Assembly: GCF_900101595.1 (NCBI RefSeq)
Contig: NZ_FMYY01000012.1
Span: forward strand, 76,279-140,278
Source: Paenibacillus sp. cl123
GTDB taxonomy: Bacteria; Bacillota; Bacilli; Paenibacillales; NBRC-103111
Direction of reading: 5' to 3'
DNA: 64,000 nt
The notes under the pieces were generated by a model. The model was not told the origin of the DNA and searched no databases. It saw nothing but the letters and a program-made list of their open reading frames with translations. Position numbers and translations under genes: made by a program. Positions 26,632-36,386 of this stretch are shown in pieces (position 1 is the first letter of the stretch; each line of letters opens with the position of its first letter).

Positions 26632-29562
26632 ATGGCACCGACTAACGAGAAAGCTGGGGACCCATGGGCTGCGTATTACGGGCCGAATCTGGGTTATTTA
26701 CAGGAGCAATATGAAAATTTTTTGGCAGATCCTCAGTCCGTAGGAGCGGACTACCGGGATCTGTTCGAGCGTTGGGGGGAGCCTCCGGCTGCCCGCCCCC
26801 AAGGCGTTTCCGCCCCGGCAGCCGCTTCCGCCGCTGCTGTAGGCTCTTCGGCAGAGGGTTTAACAACCGGCATAGGCGGGACTGCGGTCAGCGCAGAGCT
26901 GCTGCATAAAGCGGTAGCGGCCGGCAAGCTTGTATGGAATATCCGCACTTATGGTCATCTGGCCGCGGATATCGATCCGCTCGGTATTAGCGCCGAGGCG
27001 GATGTTCGCTTGCTGGAGCCCGAATATTACGGCATTACGGCTGCCGATCTGGCGGCTCTTCCTACGGAGCTCGTCTGGGACGGGCAGCATCCCGAGGCGC
27101 GCGACGGCTGGGCGGCGGTCCAGCAGCTTCGCCAGGCCTATACGGGGACGATCGCGTTTGAGTTCAGCCATGTGCATGATGAGAAGGAGAGGAAATGGCT
27201 CAATGAACAGGTCGAATTCAAGCTGCCGCAATTCGCATTGGATGAGCGGGAACGCCGCGCGCTGCTGACAAGACTGCTGGAGGCCGAGCAGTTCGAAGAT
27301 TTCCTGCATCGGACATTTGTCGGTCAAAAGCGGTTTTCCGTCGAGGGCACCGACGCGCTTGTGCCGCTGGTAGACGAGATTGTCCGCGAGCTGGCTTTTG
27401 ACGGCGCCAAGGATATCCTGATGGGGATGGCGCATCGCGGACGGCTGAATGTGCTGGCCCATGTGCTCGGCAAGCCGTACAGCAAAATTTTCTCCGAATT
27501 CCACCATTCCGCCAACCGCAATCTCATCCCGTCGGAGGGCTCGATGGGCATTAATTACGGCTGGACCGGCGATGTTAAATACCATTTGGGAGCCAACCGG
27601 TCGGTCAAATGGGGCGAAACCGTGGAAGCGAAGCTGACGCTCGCCAACAACCCGAGCCATCTGGAGTTCGTCAACCCGGTGGTCGAGGGCTTCACCCGGG
27701 CGGCCCAGGACGACAGGACGCAGCCTGGCTACCCGGTGCAAGACGTAGCCCGGGCGGCTGCGGTGCTGATGCATGGAGACGCTGCATTTCCCGGAGAAGG
27801 TATTGTCGCCGAGACGCTTAACTTTAATCAGCTGACAGGCTACCGCAACGGAGGCACGATTCATATCATCGTGAACAATCGTCTTGGCTTTACGACCGAA
27901 AGCAAGGATTCGCGTTCCACGCATTATGCCAGCGACCTTGCCAAAGGCTTTGAAATTCCGATCGTTCATGTGAACGCGGACGACCCCGAGGCTTGCCTGG
28001 CAGCCGCGCGGCTTGCTATCGAATACCGGCATCTGTTCAAGAAGGATTTTCTGATCGATCTGATCGGGTATCGGCGATACGGGCATAATGAGTCGGATGA
28101 TCCCGAGACAACGCAACCGCTGATCTACGCCAAAATTCGCAGTCATCCTACCGTGAGCATGTTGTATGCGGAGAAGCTGATCGGTCAGGGGCTGATGAGC
28201 AGGGAGGAAGCCGATCAGATCAAGCAGGACGTGCTCGGCCGTCTGAGGGAAGCCTACGACGAGGTTAAGCAGCGGGACGGTCAGGAACCCGTCACCCAGC
28301 AGCAGGGACTTGCTCGGCCGGAGGAAGGCGGGAGCTTGCGCACCGGGGTTTCCCTGGAGAAGCTGAGGGAGATCAATGCGGGCCTGCTGAGCTGGCCGGA
28401 GTCCTTCCATGTATATCCGAAGCTGCAAAAAATACTCGAACGCCGGGCTACCGCTCTGAACGAGGGCGAGAAGGTGGACTGGGGCCATGCCGAAACGCTG
28501 GCTTTCGCTTCGATTCTGGCGGACGGCAAGCCGATCCGGATCAGCGGGCAGGATGTGGAGCGGGCGACGTTCGCCCACCGGAATCTGGTGCTTCATGATG
28601 TCCAAACGGGCGCCGTATATAGTCCGCTGCATCAGCTGCCTCAGGCCAAGGCTTCGTTCGCCATCTACAACAGCCCGTTGTCCGAGGCTTCCGTACTCGG
28701 CTTCGAATATGGCTATAATGTGTACGCGCCGGAAACGCTCGTGATCTGGGAAGCGCAGTATGGCGATTTCACCAATGCGGCCCAGGTGACGATCGACCAG
28801 TTCATTACCGCCGGCCGGTCGAAATGGTCGCAGAAATCAAGCCTTATTATGCTGCTTCCCCACGGTTACGAAGGCCAGGGACCCGAGCATTCCAGCGCCC
28901 GTCTGGAGCGATTCCTCCAGCTGTCGGGCGAGGACAATTGGATGGTCGCGAATCTGACGACCGCGGCGCAATATTTCCACTTGCTCCGCCGTCAGGCTCT
29001 GCTGACGGAAACCGATCGCGCCCGGCCGCTTGTCCTGATGGCGCCGAAGAGTCTGATCCGTAATCCGCGGGTAGCGTCGGACGGAATCGAACTCAGTGAA
29101 GGCGCGTTCCGTCCCGTGTTGGAGCAGCGCAAGCTGGGTGGAAGGCCGGACCGGGTGGAGCGGATCATCCTGTGCACCGGCAAGATCGCCGTCGATCTTG
29201 AAGAGGCGCTGGACAAATCCGCCGAGAAAAACTGGGACTGGCTGCAGATTATCCGCACGGAGCAGCTCTACCCGTTCCCGGAGGCGGAGATTCGCAGCAT
29301 TCTGGCGAAGTACCCGAACGTCCAGGAGCTGATGTGGGTGCAGGAAGAGCCGCGCAACATGGGAGCGTGGAGCTATATGGAACCTCGCATCCGGGCGGCT
29401 GCGCCTCCTGACGTGAAGGAAGTCCGTTATGCGGGCCGTCCGGAGCGTTCGAGTCCGGCGAGCGGTTATCAGAACGTGCACAGCTATGAGCAGCAGCGCA
29501 TCGTGTCGGTGGCGTTAAGCCCGAGCCCAAGCTCGCAATTCATTACAACTAACGGGAGGTAA
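26632..29562 (+). CDS. sucA: 2-oxoglutarate dehydrogenase E1 component
   Basis: 976 residues, thiamine-diphosphate-dependent decarboxylase of the TCA cycle (odhA in Bacillus usage). The N-terminal [21 protein letters not shown] block, the catalytic-domain start [20 protein letters not shown], the ThDP motif region around [16 protein letters not shown], and the later [21 protein letters not shown] block are all characteristic. An Ala/Pro-rich linker lies near residues 50-75. GGAGGG lies nine bases before the ATG. The E2 gene follows after 5 bp; E3 (lipoamide dehydrogenase) is not in the window and is presumably shared with other complexes. Confidence 0.97.
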   Translation: MAPTNEKAGDPWAAYYGPNLGYLQEQYENFLADPQSVGADYRDLFERWGEPPAARPQGVSAPAAASAAAVGSSAEGLTTGIGGTAVSAELLHKAVAAGKLVWNIRTYGHLAADIDPLGISAEADVRLLEPEYYGITAADLAALPTELVWDGQHPEARDGWAAVQQLRQAYTGTIAFEFSHVHDEKERKWLNEQVEFKLPQFALDERERRALLTRLLEAEQFEDFLHRTFVGQKRFSVEGTDALVPLVDEIVRELAFDGAKDILMGMAHRGRLNVLAHVLGKPYSKIFSEFHHSANRNLIPSEGSMGINYGWTGDVKYHLGANRSVKWGETVEAKLTLANNPSHLEFVNPVVEGFTRAAQDDRTQPGYPVQDVARAAAVLMHGDAAFPGEGIVAETLNFNQLTGYRNGGTIHIIVNNRLGFTTESKDSRSTHYASDLAKGFEIPIVHVNADDPEACLAAARLAIEYRHLFKKDFLIDLIGYRRYGHNESDDPETTQPLIYAKIRSHPTVSMLYAEKLIGQGLMSREEADQIKQDVLGRLREAYDEVKQRDGQEPVTQQQGLARPEEGGSLRTGVSLEKLREINAGLLSWPESFHVYPKLQKILERRATALNEGEKVDWGHAETLAFASILADGKPIRISGQDVERATFAHRNLVLHDVQTGAVYSPLHQLPQAKASFAIYNSPLSEASVLGFEYGYNVYAPETLVIWEAQYGDFTNAAQVTIDQFITAGRSKWSQKSSLIMLLPHGYEGQGPEHSSARLERFLQLSGEDNWMVANLTTAAQYFHLLRRQALLTETDRARPLVLMAPKSLIRNPRVASDGIELSEGAFRPVLEQRKLGGRPDRVERIILCTGKIAVDLEEALDKSAEKNWDWLQIIRTEQLYPFPEAEIRSILAKYPNVQELMWVQEEPRNMGAWSYMEPRIRAAAPPDVKEVRYAGRPERSSPASGYQNVHSYEQQRIVSVALSPSPSSQFITTNGR

Positions 29563-29567
29563 GTCGC

Positions 29568-30917
29568 GTGAGTGAAATCAAAGTGCCGGAGATGGGGGAG
29601 TCCATCACCGAAGGAACCATTTCCAGATGGATTGTGCAAGAGGGACAAAACGTACGGCAGGGCGACTTGCTGCTTGAGCTGGAGACCGATAAGGTCAATA
29701 TGGAAATTAGCGCCGAGCAGGACGGCGTGATCGATAAAATATTGAAGCAGGAAGGCGAAAATGTCCAGATCGGCGAAGTCATTGGCATGATCAGCGTAGG
29801 CGCTGCGTCTTCGCCTTCAGGCACAGCCAATGTGGACACATCGGCTGGAGTCACGAGCGCAGCTCCGCAGCCGGAGGCATCCGCTGTTCCTGGAGCGGCA
29901 ACGGCCCCTCCAGGCAGCCCGGTCGTTGAAGCCGGCGGCGATGCCGGTGAGGGCGGGCCGCTGTCGGCATCGCCGGCGGCTCGGAGACTGGCACGCGAGA
30001 AAGGCGTGGATGTGCGTCAGGTGACCGGCCAAGATCCGATCGGGCGCGTTTATGAGCCCGATGTCCGGAACGCCGCGGCCGGCGGCTCGCTTGCGGCCGC
30101 GACGGGCGGCATTGCCCGTTCGGCTGCCGCGCAGCCGGGCGCTCCAGCCGCTACGCCGAGCGGAGCTCAGCCGCCCGTCCGTCCGGCTGCTCCGGCAGCT
30201 GCGGGACAAGCGGGCAAGCCGTCCGAGCGCAAGCGGATGTCGCGCCGGAGAGCGACGATCGCGAAGCGTCTGGTCGAAGCCCAGCGCACGGCAGCCATGC
30301 TGACCACCTTCAATGAGGTGGACATGACGGCTATCCTCGATATCCGCAAGCGGCGCAAGCAATCGTTCCAGGAGAAACATGATGTCGGGCTCGGCTTCAT
30401 GTCCTTTTTCACCAAGGCGGTTGTCGGCGCCTTGAAGAAGTTCCCGCTGCTGAACGCGGAGATCGATGGGGAAGACATCATCGTCAAGCAGTATTACGAT
30501 ATCGGGATCGCCGTCTCGGCCAAGGAAGGTTTGGTCGTGCCGGTCGTACGGGATGCGAACCAGCTGGGCTTTGCGGAGATCGAGAAGAAAATTGCCGAAC
30601 TGGCCGGCAAGGCGCGCAGCAACTCGCTCGAGATCGCCGATCTGCAGGGAGGCACCTTCACGATCACAAACGGCGGCGTATTCGGATCGCTGCTCTCGAC
30701 GCCTATTCTGAACGCTCCGCAGGTCGGGATACTGGGTATGCACAAAATCCAGCTCCGTCCGGTCGCGATCGACGCCGATCGCATGGAGAACCGGCCGATG
30801 ATGTATATCGCTTTGTCGTACGATCACCGGATCGTCGACGGAAGCGAAGCCGTCAGCTTCCTCGTCAAGGTGAAGGAGCTGCTGGAAGACCCGGAAACTT
30901 TGCTGCTGGAGGGATAA
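29568..30917 (+). CDS. sucB: dihydrolipoyllysine succinyltransferase, E2 of the 2-oxoglutarate dehydrogenase complex
   Basis: 449 residues (odhB in Bacillus usage). The lipoyl domain (1-75) carries the modified lysine at 42 (ETDKVNME). An Ala/Pro/Gly-rich linker leads to the peripheral subunit-binding domain (about 125-160, [15 protein letters not shown]), a second linker, and the catalytic domain ending in [14 protein letters not shown], with His420 and Asp424 as the catalytic pair. It starts with GTG, with GGGAGG about eight bases before it, 5 bp after the E1 stop, so the two are coupled. Confidence 0.96.
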   Translation: MSEIKVPEMGESITEGTISRWIVQEGQNVRQGDLLLELETDKVNMEISAEQDGVIDKILKQEGENVQIGEVIGMISVGAASSPSGTANVDTSAGVTSAAPQPEASAVPGAATAPPGSPVVEAGGDAGEGGPLSASPAARRLAREKGVDVRQVTGQDPIGRVYEPDVRNAAAGGSLAAATGGIARSAAAQPGAPAATPSGAQPPVRPAAPAAAGQAGKPSERKRMSRRRATIAKRLVEAQRTAAMLTTFNEVDMTAILDIRKRRKQSFQEKHDVGLGFMSFFTKAVVGALKKFPLLNAEIDGEDIIVKQYYDIGIAVSAKEGLVVPVVRDANQLGFAEIEKKIAELAGKARSNSLEIADLQGGTFTITNGGVFGSLLSTPILNAPQVGILGMHKIQLRPVAIDADRMENRPMMYIALSYDHRIVDGSEAVSFLVKVKELLEDPETLLLEG

Positions 30918-31056
30918 GCGGCAGAGAGGAAGAGCGGCGTTATCGCCGGGCTGTAGGACCCGCTTAGGACCTCGTAGTCTGGCGCGTCGCCGGACCACAA
31001 GGGTCGGCCGGACAAGTCTCCGGCAAAGGGCATGCCCCTGGTGAGGCCTATAGAAT

Positions 31057-31145
31057 TCCGGTGAATAACGCGCGGCCCGCGGCCGGTCGGAGTTCCACTC
31101 GCTGTTTCGGCTTCTCATCGGTTTTCCGGTCTCTTGGTCACCGGG
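31057..31145 (+). repeat. dispersed ~90-nt element with inverted ends, copy A
   Basis: Begins TCCGGTGAATAAC and ends TCACCGGG, so the outer eight bases are a near-perfect inverted repeat. It aligns along its whole length with the reverse complement of 39384-39473, with about 17 mismatches (mostly transitions) and one single-base gap over 90 positions. Identical blocks include CCACTCGCTGTTTC in the centre and GCGGCCG. It lies 139 bp after the E2 stop codon. Confidence 0.8.
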
Positions 31146-31248
31146 TTTCTAGGTGTCTGTCGTAACTGGTGCATGTTAGTTTGGGGCAGCCTTACTAGCA
31201 GAAACGGAAAACCGTACAAAACACTGGCGGCAGGTGGCCGTACTAGCG

Positions 31249-31293
31249 GGTTACTGCTCAGGTCTCCTGCAAACGGCAGCCTGAACAGTAACC
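31249..31293. repeat. long hairpin, 14-bp imperfect inverted repeat
   Basis: GGTTACTGCTCAGG pairs with CCTGAACAGTAACC with a single mismatch; an inner CTGC/GGCAG helix extends it. There is no T-tract directly after it, so it is more like a repeat or processing hairpin than a terminator. Confidence 0.5.
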
Positions 31294-31317
31294 TAATAGT
31301 CTGTCTTTCATAATAAT

Positions 31318-31351
31318 GAGGTTGTCCACGGCATATAGGGCAACCTCTTCT
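31318..31351 (+). terminator. probable terminator of the E1-E2 operon
   Basis: GAGGTTGTCC pairs with GGGCAACCTC (one G-T pair), loop of 10, followed by TTCTTG. Confidence 0.6.
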
Positions 31352-31399
31352 TGCTGTCTGTTCGCCAATAGAGAGTACAGCCCCGAGCAGGCAAGCGTC

Positions 31400-31428
31400 T
31401 TGCTTTTCTAGACATAACGTGCCATAAT
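31400..31428 (+). promoter_or_regulatory. sigma-A-type promoter of the helicase gene
   Basis: TTGCTT (31400-31405), 17-bp spacer, CATAAT (31423-31428), about 40 bp before the start codon. Confidence 0.5.
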
Positions 31429-31469
31429 AGAAGATTCGATATTTATTATATATATGGAGGCAACGATTA

Positions 31470-33461
31470 GTGAGCCGATATCCTTTTGCTTACGATCATT
31501 CAAGGCCATTCGTGCAGCAGGCCGGAGAATGGATCGCCGATGTATTTTACGATGTATTGCCGGAAGCGGGCTTCGAAGTGCGGGATGAGCAGATTTATAT
31601 GGCTTATCAGGTCGAGCGCGCATTTGCGGAGAAACGGACGATATTTGCAGAGGCGGGTGTCGGAACCGGCAAAACCCTCGTTTATTTGCTATATGCGGTA
31701 TGTTATGCCAGGTATCACAGAAAGCCGGTCGTCATCGCTTGCGCGGATGAGTCGCTTATCGAACAACTGGTTAAGCCGGAAGGGGATATCGCCAAGCTGT
31801 CGCGGCATCTGAAGCTCGATATCGATGCGCGGCTGGCGAAATCTCCGGATCAATATATATGCTTGAACAAGCTGGACGAAGCCAGATTAGGCCACGGGGA
31901 GACTCCGCTTTATCGCGACCTGTACGAGAGCCTGCCGGATTTCGTGCATATGCGGGAAGCGCTGCAGTCCTTCCATGCTTATGGCGACCGCAAGGATTAT
32001 CCGCATCTGGATGATGCCCAGTGGAGCCGGATCAGCTGGGATGCGTTCCAGGACTGCTTCGTCTGCAGCCAGCGGCATCGGTGCGGACAAACCTTATCCC
32101 GCGACCATTACCGCCGGTCCGCCGATCTGATCGTATGCTCCCATGACTTCTATATGGAGCATGTTTGGACCTTTGAAGGCCGAAAGCGGGAAGGTCAGCT
32201 GCCGCTGCTGCCGGAGCACAGCGCCGTTGTATTCGACGAAGGGCATCTGCTGGAATCGGCCGCCCAAAAGGCGTTGACTTACAAGCTGAAGCATGTCGTA
32301 TTCGAGGATTTGATCACCCGCTTGCTGAAGGGAGAGGTGCGCGAATCCTTCGCCTTCCTGATCGAAGATGCGATAGCCCAGAGCGAAGCGATGTTCGAGG
32401 TGATCGAACGCCAGTCCAAGCCGATCCCGGGCTCCGAACGCAGACGGGTCGAGGTTGACGGGCGGCTGTTGGAAGAAATCGGACGCTTCCAGGACATTTT
32501 GTCGAATATCGAGGATGAGCTGGTGTTCGAAAGCGAACTGTTTACATTAAATGACTACCAGCTGCGCATTGTCGAAGAGCATCTGGAGATGATGCAGAAA
32601 GCGCTCAGCTTGTTCGGCCGGGCGGAGCATCCGATCTGCTGGGCGACGGACAGCGCGAACGGTCTGACGCTGGTCATCATGCCGCGGCTGGTGAAGGAAG
32701 TGCTGAGGGAAGGCGTATTCGGGCAGCAGATGCCGATCGTATTCTCCTCGGCTACGCTTTCTGTCGAAGGCTCGTTTGACTATGTAGGAAGCAGTCTCGG
32801 CGCCGGCGACTCCTTGTCGTTCTCTGTCGCTTCCCCCTATGACTACGAAAGTCAGCTCGAGGTGACGGCGCCCGTCTGGTCGTACCGGGGCACCTTCTCC
32901 GAGAAGATGAAGACCGCCGTCTCCCTCCTGGTCAGGACCGGGGGCAGGGCGCTGCTCTTATTCCCAGCCAAGGACGAGCTACAGCGGTTCAAGAGCGAGA
33001 TTGTGCATTACCCCGAATGCGGGGGGATGCGGTTCCTGTTCGAGGGCGACCGCGAGATCAGCGATCAGATCTCGGCCTTCCAGCAGGATGAAGCCAGCGT
33101 TCTGTGCGCATCCAGCCTGTGGGAAGGGCTGGATGTGCCTGGCCCGTCGCTGTCCAATGTGATCATTTGGTCGCTTCCTTTTCCCCCGCAGGAGCCGGTG
33201 TTCGAGGCCAGAAGGCAGGCTGCGGCCAATCCTTATGAGGAGGTGGACCTGCCTTATATGCTGCTGCGCTTGAAGCAGGGAATGGGCCGGCTGATCCGCT
33301 CGCGTCAGGATCGGGGCATTGTGGCTATTTTCAGCGAAGAGCTCCATACATCAAGCGAGCTGCGTGCCCATGTCGAAGGCCTGCTTCCGAACGGCGTAAG
33401 GCTGAAGACTTTGGAGGAAGTTGAATTTAGGTGGACGGACACGCCCGCTGAAATGAAATAA
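31470..33461 (+). CDS. DinG/YoaA-family Fe-S DNA helicase
   Basis: 663 residues, superfamily 2 helicase of the XPD/DinG group, expected 5'-3' polarity. Walker A is EAGVGTGKT (61-69), the DEAH box is DEGH (256-259), motif V is SSLWEGLDVPG and motif VI QGMGRLIRS. Cys131, Cys196, Cys199 and Cys205 fall between Walker A and B, the arrangement that holds a [4Fe-4S] cluster in DinG and XPD. It lacks the DnaQ-like exonuclease domain fused to many Bacillus DinG proteins, so it is closer to the shorter YoaA/DinG type. Roles in R-loop or replication-fork repair are known for the family. The start is GTG with GGAGG ten bases upstream. Confidence 0.9.
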   Translation: MSRYPFAYDHSRPFVQQAGEWIADVFYDVLPEAGFEVRDEQIYMAYQVERAFAEKRTIFAEAGVGTGKTLVYLLYAVCYARYHRKPVVIACADESLIEQLVKPEGDIAKLSRHLKLDIDARLAKSPDQYICLNKLDEARLGHGETPLYRDLYESLPDFVHMREALQSFHAYGDRKDYPHLDDAQWSRISWDAFQDCFVCSQRHRCGQTLSRDHYRRSADLIVCSHDFYMEHVWTFEGRKREGQLPLLPEHSAVVFDEGHLLESAAQKALTYKLKHVVFEDLITRLLKGEVRESFAFLIEDAIAQSEAMFEVIERQSKPIPGSERRRVEVDGRLLEEIGRFQDILSNIEDELVFESELFTLNDYQLRIVEEHLEMMQKALSLFGRAEHPICWATDSANGLTLVIMPRLVKEVLREGVFGQQMPIVFSSATLSVEGSFDYVGSSLGAGDSLSFSVASPYDYESQLEVTAPVWSYRGTFSEKMKTAVSLLVRTGGRALLLFPAKDELQRFKSEIVHYPECGGMRFLFEGDREISDQISAFQQDEASVLCASSLWEGLDVPGPSLSNVIIWSLPFPPQEPVFEARRQAAANPYEEVDLPYMLLRLKQGMGRLIRSRQDRGIVAIFSEELHTSSELRAHVEGLLPNGVRLKTLEEVEFRWTDTPAEMK

Positions 33462-33708
33462 GATGATTCCCCGAGGCGAAAGCTCTGCTGAATCATCCGC
33501 AAGATTTCCCAGGAAATGACCTGATTCGGTAGGCTTGGAGTTCTTTCATGCCGGCGTGTCGAAAGCGATGAACGAGCGGCTCAGAGCCGTTTGTTACGTC
33601 TTGCATATGGGATGCGGGTATGAGCAATGATTCAGGAATGATGAGATAGTGTAACTTTAGTTGTAATTTATAACAGGGTAGTGTGGGTAGAGAGAGGTGC
33701 ATGAAAGA

Positions 33709-34461
33709 ATGGGGATTAATCCGGAAGTTTGGGAGATCAGTTACTGGGAACTAAGCCTTCGTATTTTCGTCGCGCTTATATTGGGAGGAGCGATCGGTCT
33801 GGAGCGGGAGGCGGGGGATCATCCTGCCGGCTTCCGTACGCATATCCTTGTCTGTGTCGGCTCTGCTCTGGTCGTTCTGCTGTCCAGCTACGGGTTCTCT
33901 CAATTTGCTTATGAGCCTAATGTAAGAATGGACCCGGCCCGGCTGGCGGCCCAAGTGATCAGCGGCATCGGCTTCCTGGGAGCGGGAACGATCATGCGAA
34001 CGGGGGCAACCGTAGCCGGCTTGACGACGGCTGCCTCATTATGGGTCGTCGCGGCGATCGGACTGGCGGTTGGAGCCGGGTTTTATTTCGGAGCCGTAAT
34101 CAGCACGATAGCGGCATTGATCAGTCTGTTCGTCTTGAATAAAGTAGACACGAGCGTGTTTCAAGGCTCGCAGAAAAAGCGGATGCTGATGCTGGAGCTG
34201 CCGGACGGCGGCGGTCACCTGGGACGCATATCGTCCTTGGTGAAGGAATCGGGCGCGGTGATTGTAGAGCTTGAAGTGGAAAACCGCGCATCTGAATCGG
34301 AGGAGAACCCTAAGCTCACGGTAAGCATGCAGATGACCTTGAAATCCAAGCGCGATGTCTACGACAACCTGGTGACGCTGTTGATGCAGGATCAAGCCGT
34401 GCTGAAGCTGAAAGCTTCGGAAACTTCCTCCGCGGCCGGGGGAAAAGCCATATCCTTATAA
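33709..34461 (+). CDS. MgtC/SapB-family membrane protein
   Basis: 250 residues. The N-terminal half has about four transmembrane helices with the family blocks LGGAIGLERE, AGFRTHILVCVGSALVVL, AAQVISGIGFLGAGTIMR and TTAASLWVVAAIGLAVGAGF; the C-terminal ~100 residues form a soluble ACT-like domain. MgtC-type proteins influence magnesium and phosphate homeostasis and ATP synthase activity in some pathogens; the function in soil Bacillota is less clear. The ATG at 33709 is chosen because AGAGAGG lies 12 bases upstream and would touch the GTG at 33697. No magnesium riboswitch could be recognised in the 235 bp upstream. Confidence 0.9.
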   Translation: MGINPEVWEISYWELSLRIFVALILGGAIGLEREAGDHPAGFRTHILVCVGSALVVLLSSYGFSQFAYEPNVRMDPARLAAQVISGIGFLGAGTIMRTGATVAGLTTAASLWVVAAIGLAVGAGFYFGAVISTIAALISLFVLNKVDTSVFQGSQKKRMLMLELPDGGGHLGRISSLVKESGAVIVELEVENRASESEENPKLTVSMQMTLKSKRDVYDNLVTLLMQDQAVLKLKASETSSAAGGKAISL

Positions 34462-34471
34462 CCGCAGAGAA

Positions 34472-34504
34472 AACTGGCGATCATAATGTGATCGTCAGTT
34501 TTTT
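34472..34504 (+). terminator. terminator after the MgtC-family gene
   Basis: AACTGGCGATCA pairs with TGATCGTCAGTT (12 bp, one G-T pair), loop TAATG, followed by TTTT. Confidence 0.88.
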
Positions 34505-34505
34505 G

Positions 34506-34577
34506 TATGGTACGCCCAGCATGGGCGTCATCTCTAGGGTGAAAGTCCCGAAAGGGGGCTGGCGAGCGCCTACCATA
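34506..34577 (+). ncRNA. structured RNA-like segment resembling a group II intron 5' end (remnant)
   Basis: A 7-bp outer helix TATGGTA / TACCATA encloses three hairpins: CGCCCA-GCA-TGGGCG, then GGGTGAAAGTCCC, then GGCG-AG-CGCC. The order of a CCCAGCATGGG hairpin followed by CTAGGGTGAAAGTCCC is reminiscent of the domain I start of bacterial group II introns. No reverse transcriptase is encoded in the following 320 bp, and I cannot identify a convincing domain V, so if it is an intron it is a fragment. An uncharacterised structured RNA is the alternative. Confidence 0.4.
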
Positions 34578-34898
34578 AAGACGTTTCCTTACCGCTAAAT
34601 CCATTCCAATCGGACATGACTTCAAGAGCGGTTGGAGCCCCATGATCCATTTCTCCCCATGCCCAACATAGAGCCATACGCGAAGAGCTTCAAGGAACTG
34701 GCCGATGCGAGGTGCAGTTTTTGAAAGTGATTTAATTCCAAATCGATTTAATCCCATCCCTACGGGGTAAACTACTATAAGACGGGCCTATATTTGTCCG
34801 ATATATGGCCATAATGTGAAAAAAGTTTGAACATCTCGCGGGAAGATGTGATATACTATTCACGAGAAAGCACTTTCATCAAGATTGGAGTGATTGGC
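34578..34898. other. gene-free stretch after the intron-like segment
   Basis: No supported gene. Includes AGAGCCATACGCGAAGAG near 34669-34686, weakly like an intron domain V start but without its pairing partner, and AT-rich sequence before the small membrane protein gene that probably holds its promoter. Confidence 0.35.
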
Positions 34899-35159
34899 AT
34901 GACGACAAGAACTACATCAACGAACAACAGGGACGGCGTCGGACGCGATGTGGGTCGTCTGGTCACGATGATGACGGCTGCAGCGTGGGTATTCCTTGGA
35001 TTGGGTCTGGTACTCAGCATGCTTAACCTGCATCATTTCAGCGACAAGAATACCTCTCTTATGGTGGGGATTGGCTGTATGGTCGGCAGCGTGTTTATTT
35101 ATGTGATCCGTACAGCTATTCATCTGGTCCATTCACGCGCCGCGTCGGTGACGGAATAG
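34899..35159 (+). CDS. small two-helix membrane protein of unknown function
   Basis: 86 residues. A polar, Arg/Thr/Asn-rich N-terminus is followed by two hydrophobic helices (about 24-44 and 55-75) and a short tail. The ATG at 34899 has GGAG about ten bases before it; an upstream in-frame start at 34827 would add an unlikely polar extension. A perfect terminator follows, so it is probably monocistronic. No family recognised. Confidence 0.7.
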   Translation: MTTRTTSTNNRDGVGRDVGRLVTMMTAAAWVFLGLGLVLSMLNLHHFSDKNTSLMVGIGCMVGSVFIYVIRTAIHLVHSRAASVTE

Positions 35160-35185
35160 AAGGCCCAGCATATGTCCAATAACGG

Positions 35186-35217
35186 ACCTCTTGCCCGCGC
35201 GGCAGGAGGTTTTTTTC
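35186..35217 (+). terminator. terminator after the small membrane protein gene
   Basis: ACCTCTTGCC pairs with GGCAGGAGGT (one G-T pair), loop CGCGC, followed by seven T. Confidence 0.9.
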
Positions 35218-35435
35218 TTTTCATAAGATTTCAGTTTAATCAATGTCGAACAGGTGACATTTGTTTTACAGGAAAATGGCGAATGGTTGACGTATTTGTT
35301 AACCCTGGTTCACAAGGGGCGGAAATTTGGTATGTTACTTATAGAGAAGAAAGTGAACAAAATCACATAAAATGAAAAACGTTCACGCATCTTAACATTC
35401 ACTATGGTTGTCGAACAACGAACAGGAGGTTCATC

Positions 35436-36371
35436 ATGCCAAATCCGAAAAAGGCGATTCGGACCGTATTTCCGCTGTTGATCGTGACCTTGCTTATGCT
35501 GCTGGCGGGCTGCGGGGAGCAGGTCATTGTGATGGACCCGAAAGGGCCTATCGGTCAAGGTCAAAAAGATTTGATCCTTATCTCATCGCTGCTCTGTGCG
35601 GCCATTCTCGTTCCTGTGCTGCTGCTGACCGCATACATCGTCTGGAAGTATCGCGACAAGCCGGGCAACAAAGCTTCCTACAAGCCGAATTGGTCCCATA
35701 GCACCTGGATGGAAACCGTCTGGTGGGGCATTCCGATCCTGGTCATCATCACGCTGGGGATTATAACGGTTAAGTATACGTATGCGCTTGAGCCGTCGAA
35801 GCCGATCGAATCCGAGAAAAAGCCCCTTACGGTTCAGGTGACGTCGCTCGATTGGAAATGGCTGTTCATGTATCCGGAGCAGGGGATTGCCACCGTCAAC
35901 TATTTGCAAATTCCGGAAGACGTGCCGATCAAGTTTGAGCTGACTTCGGATGCGCCGATGAACTCCTTCTGGATTCCGCAGCTGGGCGGGCAGATGTATA
36001 CGATGTCGGGCATGGCGATGACCTTGTATCTGCAGGCTGACCATCCGGGCAAATATTACGGCTCCGGCGCGAACTTCAGCGGCGAGCATTTTGCCGACAT
36101 GACCTTCGATGTGGATGCCGTTACGGACGAGCAGTTTCAGAAGTGGGTAAGCGAAGTCAAGCGGTCCACGCCTGCGCTGAGCAAGGCCGGATATGAGCAT
36201 CTGGCGACGCCGGGCAAAGCGACCCCTCAATTTTTCTCCGCTTTCCCGGAAGGGCTCTTCAACCAGATTGTCAATAAATACGCTGTGGGCGGCGGACACG
36301 GCGGACACGGCAAAGCCGATCAGACGCCTCAGCCTTCGCAGGCCACGACGACCTCGGGCACTAAACAATAG
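35436..36371 (+). CDS. qoxA: cytochrome aa3 quinol oxidase subunit II
   Basis: 311 residues. A lipoprotein signal ends in LLAGC (Cys26), followed by the VMDPKGPIGQGQ block typical of quinol oxidase subunit II, and two transmembrane helices (about 47-68 and 88-108). The outer cupredoxin domain (MNSFWIPQLGGQMYTMSGM) lacks the CuA cysteines of cytochrome c oxidases, so the donor is quinol. The C-terminus is Gly/His/Gln-rich. First gene of a four-gene operon; AGGAGG lies nine bases before the ATG. Confidence 0.95.
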   Translation: MPNPKKAIRTVFPLLIVTLLMLLAGCGEQVIVMDPKGPIGQGQKDLILISSLLCAAILVPVLLLTAYIVWKYRDKPGNKASYKPNWSHSTWMETVWWGIPILVIITLGIITVKYTYALEPSKPIESEKKPLTVQVTSLDWKWLFMYPEQGIATVNYLQIPEDVPIKFELTSDAPMNSFWIPQLGGQMYTMSGMAMTLYLQADHPGKYYGSGANFSGEHFADMTFDVDAVTDEQFQKWVSEVKRSTPALSKAGYEHLATPGKATPQFFSAFPEGLFNQIVNKYAVGGGHGGHGKADQTPQPSQATTTSGTKQ

Positions 36372-36386
36372 AAAGGAAGTCCGCAC

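Larger units (their letters stand above)
30918..31469. other. gene-free region rich in inverted repeats after the E1-E2 operon
   Basis: 552 bp without a credible gene. It contains copy A of a dispersed ~90-nt element (31057-31145), a long imperfect hairpin (31249-31293), a terminator-like hairpin (31318-31351) and the promoter of the helicase gene (31400-31428). Confidence 0.6.

Noticed and set aside
26860..28632. A 590-codon open frame on the minus strand across the E1 gene
   Set aside because: Antisense to sucA, with Arg/Leu/His/Gln-rich shadow composition and no ribosome site; it arises from GC-biased third positions.
33462..33696. A magnesium-sensing leader before the MgtC-family gene
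   Set aside because: Only one weak hairpin (CGGCT-CAG-AGCCG) is present; no M-box elements could be recognised.
34665..34700. A group II intron domain V at the end of the structured segment
   Set aside because: AGAGCCATACGCGAAGAG looks like a start, but the complementary strand of the hairpin is missing.
34392..34757. A minus-strand open frame opposite the structured segment
   Set aside because: No start signal or family; it reads through the terminator and the hairpins on the other strand.
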